Shown in pieces: positions 1 to 9,100 of a stretch of DNA of 47,096 nucleotides. A program made the position numbers and the translations under genes. The stretch's first letter is position 1, and every line of letters begins with the position of its first letter. The notes under the pieces were generated by a model. It worked only from the letters and a program-made list of their open reading frames with translations. It did no database searches and was not told where the DNA came from. This DNA comes from a virus: positions 1 to 47,096 of the IMG/VR virus record IMGVR_UViG_3300044858_002674; one strand, 5' to 3'.

Positions 1-426
1 ATAAGCTCAGTATTATTAACACAAGCTTATATACTAACAGTTAATAATTTAGCTAACGCTAAAACAATTGATAATGTACTATTAAGTCAAGCATTAACAT
101 TACTAACTAATAATTTAGTTAACAGTAGTTTAATTACTACTACTAATTTAATACAAGCTAATACTTTAATATTACAAAGTATAGCTCAAGGTAATTCAAT
201 AAGTCCAGTATTATTATCACAGGCTTATATACTAACAGTTAATAATTTAGCTAATGCTAAAACAATTGATAATACCCTATTAACTCAGGCATTAACATTA
301 TTAACCAATAATTTAGTTAATAGTAGTTTAATTACTACTACTAATTTAATACAAGCTAATACTTTAATATTACAAAGTATAGCTCAAGGTAATTCAATAA
401 GCCCAGTACTACTATACCAAGCTCAT
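1..426 (+). repeat. 198-bp in-frame tandem repeat
   Basis: Unit 1 spans 1-198 and unit 2 spans 199-396. Unit 3 begins at 397 and diverges after about 30 bases. Units 1 and 2 differ at only a handful of positions. The period is a multiple of three, so each unit adds 66 residues without breaking the frame. More units may lie left of the window. Confidence 0.9.
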
Positions 427-876
427 AATTTACTAATTAGTAGCATAAATGTAAGCTCTAGTACAGAACAACTATCTTTAATACAAGATATAACTATAAA
501 TATACTAGATCTATTAGTAAGTAATTTTAGTAGCACATTTAGCATAAGTCAAGGCCATGTACTACTAGCAGATTACTTATCTGTTTCAAACTATATTACT
601 AACGCTACACTAGATGTACAAGTACATCTAATTGTATCAGATGTATTACATAGTAGTTTTATTCAGCATATACTCTGGATCAATAGTATTATTCCAGAAG
701 CTAGAATAATAAGTACTTCAGAAGATAATAGGTATATAATACTACCACTAGAAGATAGACTTTTAATAGTATCTAAGGATGAAAGAGATACTACGTTTAT
801 TTTTGATACTAGAGTACTATATATTAGTAAAGATAATAGAGATATACTTATTAGTAATACCTCAAGATCAGTCTAA
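1..876 (+). CDS. Repeat-rich phage structural protein (5' end outside window)
   Basis: The reading frame is open from base 1 to the TAA at 874-876, so the gene starts left of the window; 291 residues are visible. The first 132 residues are two near-identical 66-residue units rich in Leu, Asn, Ser and Thr, followed by the first residues of a third unit. The C-terminal 50 residues contain a run of EDR/DNR-type beta motifs (EDNRYIIL, EDRLLIV, KDNRDILI). From memory, such motifs occur in phage virion proteins encoded just before small Ig-like proteins, as here. The position upstream of the head-tail connector supports a capsid, decoration or neck role. No enzymatic motif was seen, and the exact function is unknown. 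Confidence 0.6.
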   Translation: MSSVLLTQAYILTVNNLANAKTIDNVLLSQALTLLTNNLVNSSLITTTNLIQANTLILQSIAQGNSISPVLLSQAYILTVNNLANAKTIDNTLLTQALTLLTNNLVNSSLITTTNLIQANTLILQSIAQGNSISPVLLYQAHNLLISSINVSSSTEQLSLIQDITINILDLLVSNFSSTFSISQGHVLLADYLSVSNYITNATLDVQVHLIVSDVLHSSFIQHILWINSIIPEARIISTSEDNRYIILPLEDRLLIVSKDERDTTFIFDTRVLYISKDNRDILISNTSRSV

Positions 877-896
877 CTAGCATATGCTAGTTAGAC
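871..896. promoter_or_regulatory. 26-bp perfect palindrome at gene end
   Basis: The half-site GTCTAACTAGCAT is followed directly by its exact reverse complement, and the palindrome covers the stop codon of the upstream gene. No T-run follows, so it is not a classical Rho-independent terminator. It could be a processing hairpin, a weak terminator or a protein-binding site. It lies 20 bases before the next start codon. Confidence 0.5.
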
Positions 897-915
897 CCCA
901 AATTGGAGAAATTTA

Positions 916-1242
916 ATGGGAATAAAGAAATTACAGAAAGATCCTGAGGCTAAGCTAGACTACTTAATGGACTTTGCTGCTAAAACTAATAATAGACCTG
1001 GAGCTATTTCAGACTATCTACAAGTAGTAGGTGGTGAGTCAATCGTATCTGCTACAGTAGTTTCTAGTAAACCAGCCGAATTAGTAGTAGTATCATCAGC
1101 ATTAACTGATGCTAATACATCTGTTACTTTTTGGTTAGATGGAGGAACTGTTGGAAAAGAATACATAGTTGTAGTGTCTATTATAACCTCTATGGGTAGA
1201 GAAGACGACAGAAGCGTAAAAATTCAGGTGGTTAACAAATGA
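916..1242 (+). CDS. Small Ig-like virion protein
   Basis: This 108-residue protein opens with a KDPEAKLDYLMDF segment. It ends in a beta-rich stretch (VTFWLDGGTVGKEYIVVVS, then GREDDRSVKIQV). That pattern matches a widespread group of small phage proteins with a KDPDAxLDY start and a 'VWLSGGTxGxxYxV' core, usually encoded between capsid and head-tail connector genes. The fold is inferred to be Ig-like; the role is perhaps decoration or neck. The start has a GGAGAAA ribosome site upstream. The gene overlaps the next one by four bases (ATGA), so the two are probably co-translated. Confidence 0.6.
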   Translation: MGIKKLQKDPEAKLDYLMDFAAKTNNRPGAISDYLQVVGGESIVSATVVSSKPAELVVVSSALTDANTSVTFWLDGGTVGKEYIVVVSIITSMGREDDRSVKIQVVNK

Positions 1243-1808
1243 GAAACCTAATTACAATAGATGATTACAAGGTATATACTGGAATTAGTAGTACAGATCA
1301 AGATGAACGTATTGAACTACTAATACCTTACGTAAGTCAACTAATAAAAAACTACTGTACTAGAAGTTTTATTGATAACTATGATGTAGATGCAGAAGCA
1401 TTTACTGACATTATTCAGTATTATAATGGTGGAGATGACTATTTATATACTGAGGAATTTCCTATAGTTAGTGTAGAAGAAGTAGCCTACTCAATAGATA
1501 ATGGTCAAACATATACTGCTCTTACTGATTATACAGACTACCTAATAGATAAACAAAATGATAGGCTAGTTATATTTGGTGCTGCCGATATTAATTACCC
1601 AAATTACTTTAAGATTACATATAGAGCAGGCTACTCAGTACTTCCAGGTGACTTATATATTGCAGCCCTAGACCTTCTAGAATACTACATGAAGCGTGAA
1701 GCATCGCCTAGAAAAACTCAGGGTTCAGTTAGTATTGAGTACATTCGTAGCTCTGACTTCCCTCACCATATTAAACGTGTTCTAGACTTGTATAGGGTTA
1801 TTAGATGA
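1239..1808 (+). CDS. Head-tail connector (adaptor) protein, gp6-like
   Basis: This 189-residue protein starts with an ITIDDYKVYTGI segment and continues DERIELLIPYVSQLIKNYC. This is the helical N-terminus typical of phage head-tail connectors (HK97 gp6 / phi-E125 gp8 families). Its later part has the usual DRLVIFG and PGDLYIAALDLLEYYMKR segments. In the virion such proteins form a ring below the portal and receive the tail. The gene overlaps both neighbours by four bases, consistent with a structural operon. The family call rests on pattern recognition only, but order and size fit well. Confidence 0.75.
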   Translation: MRNLITIDDYKVYTGISSTDQDERIELLIPYVSQLIKNYCTRSFIDNYDVDAEAFTDIIQYYNGGDDYLYTEEFPIVSVEEVAYSIDNGQTYTALTDYTDYLIDKQNDRLVIFGAADINYPNYFKITYRAGYSVLPGDLYIAALDLLEYYMKREASPRKTQGSVSIEYIRSSDFPHHIKRVLDLYRVIR

Positions 1809-3337
1809 GTATTTCAACATTAGATAAGATAAAATCATCTGCAGACAAAATTGCTAGAAAAGAATTCTTTGATACTATCGGAGCTGCTTTAAAACCTAAA
1901 ACAGATAAAAGTACAGGAGCTATTTTTAGATCAGAAGTATTAGATAAAGCACTACATGTATTAACCTTAAGTGCTACAATTAAGTTTCTAAAAGAGTATA
2001 ATCCGAATGCAACCGAAGCAGAAGGCACTATTTTATTTAATAAGTATAGAAGTGTTGCTGGAAAGTATTATTCCACAGATTCAGCAATTTATACTATAGA
2101 AAGCAGCAAATTATCTTCTAGTTATATTATAAGCTCATTTAATAAGTTTATATCAGGACAAGCTTTAACCACCAATGCTTTAGTATTACTAAATAGTTTA
2201 TTTGCTACTAATGGATTTAATGTTATATCTACTATAAAAAAGAAAGTAGTTCCTTCTAATGAATTTACTGATACTATAAATGATTTTTTAAGCCAACAAT
2301 TAGACATTGGACATAGCAATATGTCTAATATAGAATATTTAACAAATATTGCTACTGTATCCGGATTCATGGATACTAGCCCAACAGAATTAGCAAACTT
2401 ATATGAGTTAGCTAATTCCACTGAAATAAAGGCTAAAGTATTAAACTTCTATAAAGATGAGTTATTGACAAATGATTCTAAACTTAATTCAATAATACAA
2501 GAAAAAATATTTGAATATATATATGAGTCACAACTAACGTTGATTAGAAACTATTCCAAAAAAGAAGGATTTAAAGGGTTAGTATCCCTTGAGTTAACTA
2601 AACAAGGAGCTTTACAAAAAATCTCACAAAAAGTTATACAAAATATAACTAAAACAGCCTTAGTGGAAGTTGGAATACAAAATGCAAAAATTAACCAGGA
2701 AATTGGTAGAACTATAGAGGCATATTATAGAAGACATTTACCAATTATATATGGTAGCTTATTAAGAGTATTCAAAGAAGAGCTAGAGAAACAGGATGTT
2801 GTAACACTACGCGGCTCAAAAAATATGGTAGAAGTTATAGGAGATATTCTAGAGCAAACTATATTAAATGCTAATAGTATTAAACCTATAAATATTAGAA
2901 GTAGTGTAAAAAGTACTATATCTCCAATAAAGAAAGGTGGAAAACCTATCTCTATAAGAAAAAGTATTACTAAGTCAAAAAAGACCTCTATTACTAAACT
3001 TCGCTCAACCTCAGGAGCTTTTCAATCAGTAGCAAGTCTACAAAGCCTATTAGCTTCTAGACTACAAGAAGTTATACGTAAGAATATGGCGCCTCCGGCG
3101 CTAACTTATCAAACAGGTAGGTTTGCAGAATCAGTTAAACTAAACTCAGTACAGTTTGATAGTAGACAAAATGCTATAACAGCTTTTTTAAGTTATATGA
3201 AGTATCCTTATGCAACTTTTGAAATAGGTGGAAAACAGGGTAGTATAGATAAGAGCCCCTATGCTCTTATTGATCGATCAGTAAGAGAAATAGCAGCACA
3301 GCTAACTAAGTCTAGGATGAGAACCATAGTAGTATAA
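1805..3337 (+). CDS. Neck / tail-completion protein with long N-terminal extension
   Basis: This is a 510-residue protein. Residues 1-400 are mostly helical, Lys/Ser/Asn rich, and not recognised. The C-terminal ~110 residues (ASRLQEVIRKNM, TGRFAESVKL, SYMKYPYATFEIGG, SPYALIDRSVREIAAQ) resemble the conserved core of HK97-gp10-type head-closure or tail-completion proteins. There a 'TGRF' and a 'YPxYxFExGG' segment precede a terminal helix. The place between connector and tail terminator supports a neck role. The length is far above the usual gp10 size (~130-200 residues), so the N-terminal 400 residues are probably an added domain. Confidence 0.5.
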   Translation: MSISTLDKIKSSADKIARKEFFDTIGAALKPKTDKSTGAIFRSEVLDKALHVLTLSATIKFLKEYNPNATEAEGTILFNKYRSVAGKYYSTDSAIYTIESSKLSSSYIISSFNKFISGQALTTNALVLLNSLFATNGFNVISTIKKKVVPSNEFTDTINDFLSQQLDIGHSNMSNIEYLTNIATVSGFMDTSPTELANLYELANSTEIKAKVLNFYKDELLTNDSKLNSIIQEKIFEYIYESQLTLIRNYSKKEGFKGLVSLELTKQGALQKISQKVIQNITKTALVEVGIQNAKINQEIGRTIEAYYRRHLPIIYGSLLRVFKEELEKQDVVTLRGSKNMVEVIGDILEQTILNANSIKPINIRSSVKSTISPIKKGGKPISIRKSITKSKKTSITKLRSTSGAFQSVASLQSLLASRLQEVIRKNMAPPALTYQTGRFAESVKLNSVQFDSRQNAITAFLSYMKYPYATFEIGGKQGSIDKSPYALIDRSVREIAAQLTKSRMRTIVV

Positions 3338-3351
3338 CTAATAAAATATAG

Positions 3352-3380
3352 TTGAAATTATTTTTCTACTATTATATAAT
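3352..3380 (+). promoter_or_regulatory. Sigma70-type promoter for tail genes
   Basis: A TTGAAA box (3352-3357) and a TATAAT box (3375-3380) are separated by exactly 17 bases. They lie in the 72-base gap between the neck gene and the tail terminator gene. Downstream, GAGAGGAATTATG gives a good ribosome site for the next gene. Host RNA polymerase would be expected to use it; activity is inferred. Confidence 0.65.
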
Positions 3381-3409
3381 GTGTGGGTTAATATAAAAAG
3401 AGAGGAATT

Positions 3410-3841
3410 ATGAGTGCAAGAAGCTCCATAGCTAAAAAATTAGCTGAAAAGATTACAAGTATAAATGGGGCCTCTCCATTTAAGAGTACTCTGTTTCCTA
3501 GTAACATACTTACTAAGCTTGTCTTCTGGGATGAAATATCCGACTTTCCAGCAGTATGTATAGTTCCTGGTAGTGAAACTAGAGAATACCATCCAGGGGG
3601 ATTTAAGTGGGGATTTTTAAATGTCTCACTTAAATTATACGTCAACTCAGAAGACCCAACTAGCAAACTAGAAGATCTTCTACAAGATGTAGAGCAGGTT
3701 GTTACAAATAATGAGCTGCTAGAATATGAAACTGGTAAGAGTACAACAGAGATTCTTATCACTTCAATAACCACAGATGAAGGATTACTAGCACCTTTTG
3801 GTGTTGGAGAAATGAATTTATCAATAAGATATGAAATTTAA
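3410..3841 (+). CDS. Tail terminator / tail completion protein
   Basis: This 143-residue protein has the features of phage tail terminators (lambda gpU, T5 p143-like). It has a helical start (IAKKLAEKI), a 'DFPAVCIVPGSETREY' strand segment and a 'LNVSLKLYVNSEDP' strand. A 'LEDLLQDVEQVV' helix and a final beta segment follow, ending LSIRYEI. It would cap the tail tube and stop its growth. The gene lies directly before the tail tube gene, as in most siphophages, and has its own promoter and an AGAGGAA ribosome site. Catalytic residues are not expected. Confidence 0.7.
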   Translation: MSARSSIAKKLAEKITSINGASPFKSTLFPSNILTKLVFWDEISDFPAVCIVPGSETREYHPGGFKWGFLNVSLKLYVNSEDPTSKLEDLLQDVEQVVTNNELLEYETGKSTTEILITSITTDEGLLAPFGVGEMNLSIRYEI

Positions 3842-3895
3842 TACAATGCTAGTAAATACTGACTACGTTATTAATTTCGTATATAGGAGAATTTT

Positions 3896-5311
3896 ATGGC
3901 AGTAAATTTAAGTAGAAATACAAAGGTTTTCTTTACAACCTTTAATGCGGATAACTTAGCGACGGATACTTTAGCAGGACATACTCCTGCTAATACTTTT
4001 GAAATCCAAGTATTGGCTGGATATTCATTCACACAGAATACAGAACAGCAAACTATTACTCTATCTGAGGCAGGCACTGCACCTGTTCGTGGTGAACGCT
4101 CCTTCAATAGTAAACTAAATCCAGTAGATTGGAGTTTGAGTACATATATTAGGCCTTATCTAGATACTAACATTCAAGCCCCCGAAAAATATTTATGGAA
4201 TGCACTATTAGGAACTAAGCCAGTATTTACAGGTGCCGCATTAGCGTGTACTAGTGCTACAGTTGGTGGTAATACGACGGATGGTTTTACTCTACTAGTA
4301 GTTCCGACTGTGGCCCATACAGTAGTAGTAGGTGATTCTGTACAGCTATCTGGCATAACTGGTGTAACTGGTGGTAGTACAGGTAATGGTATTTTTAGAG
4401 TTACTGCTATTACTGGTACTACTAATTTCACAGTAGATCTAGATACTAAAGTAACTACTACAGGACCTGCAGGTGGTACTATAACTTATAAAACTGGTCA
4501 GTGGTATGAATCTGCCTCTTCAGCAATTGTTACTGCTCAAGGCTCTAATAAAAACGCTCTACAGAATTTTGCTCTAATTTTCCAAGTTGATAATGTATAC
4601 TATAAAGTATATAATTGCGCAGCTAATCAGGCAGATATTCAATTTGACCTACAAGGCATTGCAATGATAGCTTGGAGTGGTTTTGGTACTCAAGTACTAC
4701 AATCTACAACTATTACACCATCTACTCCACTAGTAGCTGGCACAGGTACCACACCAGGCTGTTTCTTAACCTCCCCACCTCTAGCTACTAAGTATATTAC
4801 TAATAAACTTAGTACAACTACATTAATGGCTAATATTGGTGGTACTGGTACTGGTAATACTACTTACACTGTACCTATTACTGGAGGAAATATTACTATC
4901 AATAATAATATTGAATATGTAACTCCAGAAAACTTAGGTGTTGTAAATCGCTCGATTGGTTACTTTACTGGTACACGTAGTATTAGTGGTTCACTAAATG
5001 CGTATCTAAAAACTGGAGCAGCTAATGAGTCAGGAAAACTACTATCAGATATTTTAGCAGGGCTTGTAACTACTTCAGAAACTAAGTTTAAACTTCAAAT
5101 CGAAGTAGGTGGTGCATCTAATGCTACTCGTGTAGAACTATTAATGAATGCTGCTCAGTTAGGTGTTCCAACTATTGATATTCAAGATGTGGTTTCGACA
5201 GCAATTACATTTAATGCTCAAGGTTACAGTGCAGTAGGTTTAGCAGCTGATCCTGGTAGCTATGAAATTAGTAAAACAAATAACCTAGTAGTTACTTACT
5301 ACGGAGTTTAA
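3896..5311 (+). CDS. Major tail tube protein, T5 pb6-like, with inserted beta domain
   Basis: This is a 471-residue protein. Conserved T5 pb6-type segments are visible: SRNTKVFF near the start, RGERSFNSKLNPVDWSLSTY at about 65-84, and YLWNALLG. Later ones are ANQADIQFDLQGIAMIAWSG, YTVPITGGNITINNNIEYV, YFTGTRSISGSLNAYL and the end region LGVPTIDIQDV. It polymerises into the non-contractile tail tube. Residues ~113-200 form an insertion (VVVGDSVQLSGITG, GNGIFRVTAITG, GGTI) absent from T5 pb6 as I recall it, likely exposed on the tube surface. The gene is preceded by an AGGAG ribosome site and followed by a hairpin that may lower downstream expression. Confidence 0.88.
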   Translation: MAVNLSRNTKVFFTTFNADNLATDTLAGHTPANTFEIQVLAGYSFTQNTEQQTITLSEAGTAPVRGERSFNSKLNPVDWSLSTYIRPYLDTNIQAPEKYLWNALLGTKPVFTGAALACTSATVGGNTTDGFTLLVVPTVAHTVVVGDSVQLSGITGVTGGSTGNGIFRVTAITGTTNFTVDLDTKVTTTGPAGGTITYKTGQWYESASSAIVTAQGSNKNALQNFALIFQVDNVYYKVYNCAANQADIQFDLQGIAMIAWSGFGTQVLQSTTITPSTPLVAGTGTTPGCFLTSPPLATKYITNKLSTTTLMANIGGTGTGNTTYTVPITGGNITINNNIEYVTPENLGVVNRSIGYFTGTRSISGSLNAYLKTGAANESGKLLSDILAGLVTTSETKFKLQIEVGGASNATRVELLMNAAQLGVPTIDIQDVVSTAITFNAQGYSAVGLAADPGSYEISKTNNLVVTYYGV

Positions 5312-5317
5312 TAATTA

Positions 5318-5340
5318 AGGAGGAGCATTATGCTCCTCCT
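5318..5340 (+). terminator. GC-rich hairpin after tail tube gene (attenuator candidate)
   Basis: AGGAGGAGCAT and its perfect complement ATGCTCCTCCT are separated by one base, giving a strong hairpin seven bases after the tail tube stop codon. Only a poor T-run follows (ATTTAAA), so termination is probably partial. A partial terminator between the abundant tube protein and the scarce assembly chaperone would make sense. The stem also buries a perfect ribosome-binding site. Confidence 0.55.
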
Positions 5341-5362
5341 ATTTAAAGGAGATTTAAAATAA

Positions 5363-5785
5363 ATGGTTTCACTACAATCACTATTAACCCCTTCTAAAGT
5401 AGTTGAGGTTGATTTTCAAGACAAGACCGGTTTCAAAGTTAAAGTCGCTTTCCTTTCAAGAGAAGAACTAATTAAGTTACGCAAAGCTTGCGTTACTACA
5501 AAATTTGATAGAAAGACTCGTCAGTCTATCGAAGAATTAAATGAAGAACTATTTACTAAGAATTATGTAGCAGCTGTAGTAAAAGGATGGACAGGTCTTA
5601 AGTACTCATACTTACAAGACCTAATGCTAGTAGATTTAGCTAGTATTAAAGATTTAAACGAAGAATTAGAGTTCTCTGAAGAAAATGCTCTAGTACTTAT
5701 GAAGAATTCAACAGAATTTGATGGTTTTATCTCAGATGTTACGAGTGACCTAACAAATTTTCAGAAGTTCAGTTCGAAGAGTTAA
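5363..5785 (+). CDS. Tail assembly chaperone, short form (G-like)
   Basis: This 140-residue protein sits between the tail tube and tape measure genes, where siphophages encode the chaperone that coats the tape measure during tail assembly. It contains KVVEVDFQDKTGFKVKVAFL, then a lysine-rich helix (SREELIKLRKACVTTKF). A segment like those of lambda G-type proteins follows (KNYVAAVVKGWTGLKYSYL). The start follows an AAAGGAGATTTAAAATAA leader; the TAA of a ten-codon mini-ORF abuts the ATG. Near its 3' end lies a slippery heptamer that should send a fraction of ribosomes into the -1 frame. Confidence 0.8.
   Translation: MVSLQSLLTPSKVVEVDFQDKTGFKVKVAFLSREELIKLRKACVTTKFDRKTRQSIEELNEELFTKNYVAAVVKGWTGLKYSYLQDLMLVDLASIKDLNEELEFSEENALVLMKNSTEFDGFISDVTSDLTNFQKFSSKS
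5755..5761 (+). promoter_or_regulatory. Programmed -1 frameshift slippery site
   Basis: The heptamer A AAT TTT is read in the zero frame as ..ACA AAT TTT CAG. It has the X XXY YYZ form that allows both tRNAs to re-pair one base back. The zero frame stops at 5783-5785. The -1 frame is open from 5749 through to the stop at 6121-6123. This layout is the classical tail assembly chaperone arrangement. Confidence 0.75.
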
Positions 5786-6123
5786 TTAATAAAGTAAAAA
5801 ACTTCTCTCAAAATAGGCATGCTAATATGTCTAGAGAGACGTATTTAGATATGTGTGAACAGTTAGGTTCAGAACCTATAGAGGAAGAAATCCCTGTAGA
5901 GTTAATGGACTTACCTGAGGAAGCTCAAGAGGCTTGGACAATTTATTGCTACTTACCTGATAGGTATGATTCCTTCAGCGGGCATTATTTTGGTAAAGCT
6001 ATTGAAAACATATCTAATCTATTCGAACTGTTTGGTGTAACAGATAGGATAACTGTATTAAGAATAGTTACCTTATTTGATCGTCAGGAAACTGAACAAA
6101 TAAATAGTAAGAAAAAGAAATGA
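5761..6123 (+). CDS. Tail assembly chaperone, -1 frame extension (GT-like)
   Basis: This is the downstream part of the frameshift product. After slippage at 5755-5761 the ribosome reads SEVQFEELINKVKNFSQN, then continues through NMSRETYLDMCEQLGSEP to the stop at 6121-6123. The long form would be about 253 residues (133 from the first frame, 120 from this one). An internal ATG at 5827 has no convincing ribosome site and is unlikely to be used. In lambda the T part of GT contacts tail tube subunits and recruits them to the tape measure; the same role is inferred here from position and frame layout. The tape measure gene starts nine bases downstream. Confidence 0.75.
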   Translation, partial: SEVQFEELINKVKNFSQNRHANMSRETYLDMCEQLGSEPIEEEIPVELMDLPEEAQEAWTIYCYLPDRYDSFSGHYFGKAIENISNLFELFGVTDRITVLRIVTLFDRQETEQINSKKKK

Positions 6124-6132
6124 GGATAATAA

Positions 6133-9100
6133 ATGTCTAATACTAGAAAAGTGACAGTAGAAGTAACTGATAATGGCACTCTAAAGCAGGTAACTGCTAG
6201 TGCAGATAAGCTTAATAGTTCCTTAGACAAAGTTGCACAGCCTAGAAAAGTAGTGCAACAACCTAGGGCGGCTTCGGCTGCCCTTTCTGCGTCTGGTGCA
6301 ACAGCAAGTGTACCCACATCTGAAGGTATCACAAGAGGTACCGCAGGTAGTCAGTCTAGGGGAGATGCTCGTGACTTTGGCAGACAAGCCCAGGGGCTAG
6401 GTGGCCTAGTTCACTTATACGCCACATTCGCAGCTAACATATATGCGGTGACTGCGGCATTTAATGCTATGAGTAAAGCAGCTGATTTTACTAATATGCA
6501 AAAAGCAGCAGATATACTTTCTCTAAAAGTAGGTGTCAGTATAAATGGTTTGGCTAAAGACATGCAGGGACTAACTGACGGCGCAATATCTATGGCTGAC
6601 GCATTGTCTAGCGCATCTTTAGCTACTTCAGCAGGTCTAAATACTAAACAAATAAAAGAATTGACCACTGTTGCTAAAGGTGCTTCCATAGCCTTAGGTA
6701 GAGACCTTACAGATGCTATGACTCGTGTATTTCGTGGTACTATTAAAATAGAACCAGAACTACTAGATGAATTAGGTCTAATGGTTAAAGTAGATGACGC
6801 TAATAAGAATTACGCAAAAAGTCTAAATAAAACTGTATCTAGCTTAACTGACTATGAGCGTAGACAGGCATTCGTTAATGCAGTTACGGAACAAGGTATT
6901 CGTAAGTATAAAGAATTAGCAGATGAATCAGCTAATCCATTCTCTAAACTAGCTGCCTCATTAAAAGATATAAGTACTGATGTACTAACTACAATTAATA
7001 GTGTTTTAGGACCTTTGGTAAGTATCTTATCACAATCACCAACGGCTCTATTACTTGGTATGACGGCTATAGTAGGTTTACTACTAAAACAAGCTATACC
7101 AGCCGTTGGTAATATGCAAGCTGCTTGGGAGGCTACAGATAAAGCAGCACAAGAATCTCTAACAAAACAAAGAAAAGCTCTAGAAGACCAGAAGAGTGCT
7201 GTATTAGCCCTAAATGAAGCAAAAGTAAAGGCTGCACAGCAAAAATTCGTAGAAACTAGAGATACAGCTATACAAGGACTAGAAAGTTCTGGTATTAAAA
7301 AATCTAAACTTAAAGGTATTGATGATGCTGCCAAATTAGGTAACTTTATAGGCTTATCAGAAGAACAAATTAAGGCACAGACAGAAATTGTACGAAAAGA
7401 ACTTGAAAAAGCTAGGGGTACAATTGTAAGAGAAATAGCCAAAACTCAAGATATTTTAGATAGACAGGGTAAAAAGAGTGGTAAAACATTTTTAAATGCG
7501 CAGGCTGAGCTTGGTCGTCTAAATAGTCAGTTAGCTGCTATAAAGAACTTTGAAGAAAAAGGACTACAGTCTATTTCTGGTGCAGCAAGTGCACAGGCAT
7601 TAGTTCAGAAGAACTTAATGACTACTGATACTGAAATTACTAGTCTTACACAAAAGATTGGTAAATTTGAGCAGATGGGTCAAAGACTAGCTGTAATTCG
7701 TGGAGCCGTTCAAGCTACAGAAGCAGGTGGTTTTAGATTAGGTTTTACTGATTTATTTGACTCTATTAAAAAGGGTACTGGTACTTTTGACGAGTTTGGT
7801 AATGTTGTAGAAGGAACAGGTAGAAAGTTCAGTACTCTAGAGAAAATTAATATGGGCTTGAAGGGCTCTTTCCAGGTACTAACTGTAGGTATATCTCGTT
7901 TATTAGGTACTTTTGCAATTTGGGCAGCTGTATTTACTGTCCTTATTCCACTACTAGGGGTATTAGCAAATGCATTAGGACTAACATCAGATGCTATGGC
8001 TAAGCTAGATGAAGCTACAGAAAAATTAAATACTACAAATAAACTATTTCTAGATATACAGGAGAAGTTAGGTAAAACTGGTAGTTTATCTGAACAATAT
8101 GACTTACAAGGAGCTTCAGCTACTGCTTTAGCAAATAGTATAGGTGAAGTTATAGAGCAGCAGCAAAAGCTAGATAGTTTACGAGAAAAAGGAGCTTTTC
8201 TAGATAATGTTGAGGGAGGTTTTGATCGCTTTTTTGGTTTAGGTGCTTTTGATAAAGAGAGCGAGTTATCCACTGTAAAGGTTTATGAGGATTTAGTAAA
8301 AAAGGGTCTAATAGATAAAGGCTCTGTTGGTATTGACAATATGTACGCTAAACCAGGCTCTAAGGCAGGAGCTTATAAGATGACTTCCGTAGGTTTAACT
8401 ACAGAATCATATAATAAAGCCAGTAGTCAAGAGCAGTCAAGAGCAGTAGAATTAGCTAGACGAGAAATAGCTGCAATGGATCCTGCAGTAAAGAAATCTT
8501 TTATAGAGTTTGGAGAATCTACAATAGCTATGAAGAATAATCTAAAAGATTTAGATACTATATCTTCAGAGCACCTACTTACATTACAAAATCAATCTAA
8601 GCACCTAAAAGCACTAAATAGTTTAAGTGCTAGTACCTCTAACTTATTTAAACAATTAAGTAGTCCTTCTGGTGGCTTAGCTAATATCTCTGAATACTTA
8701 GATGGTATTACAGATCAATTTCAGGAAATGGCCCAAATAAGACTCGACCCCAAATTGGAGAGTTTTAAGCAAGGATTAAATACTAATGAAGCTGAGGTAA
8801 ATAAGCGCTACGACGACAATGTTCGTAAAGCAATGGGGGATAAAGATCTTATCTCTAAAGCCGAAGATACTAGAACACAGGAATTGAAAGAAGGTTCTGC
8901 TAAAGCTGCTGAAGCCGCAGGATACAAAAACTTAAAAGAAGCAAATATTAGTATAGCTAAATACAGCGTAGCTGCAGCAGAATCATTAGCTAATCTAGCA
9001 TCTGCTGCTGCAAATGCTTCTGTAGCACAAGCAGCTCTAGCTGCTTCGCTAAAGAAAACTCAATTTTTAGCAGGATTATCTTCTCGTAGCAGTGGTATAC

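Noticed and set aside
3857-3885. Possible promoter (TATATA box) before the tail tube gene
   Set aside because: The -35 match is poor, spacing is off, and the transcript start would leave almost no room for the ribosome site.
5827-6123. Independent 98-residue gene starting at 5827
   Set aside because: No ribosome site precedes this ATG, the frame is open further upstream to a slippery heptamer, and the position matches frameshifted chaperones.
894-8761. A 16-base string ACCCCAAATTGGAGA with flanking base occurs near 895 and again near 8747
   Set aside because: One copy is a leader with a ribosome site and the other is inside the tape measure gene; with this base composition one such match in 47 kb can arise by chance and no third copy was seen.
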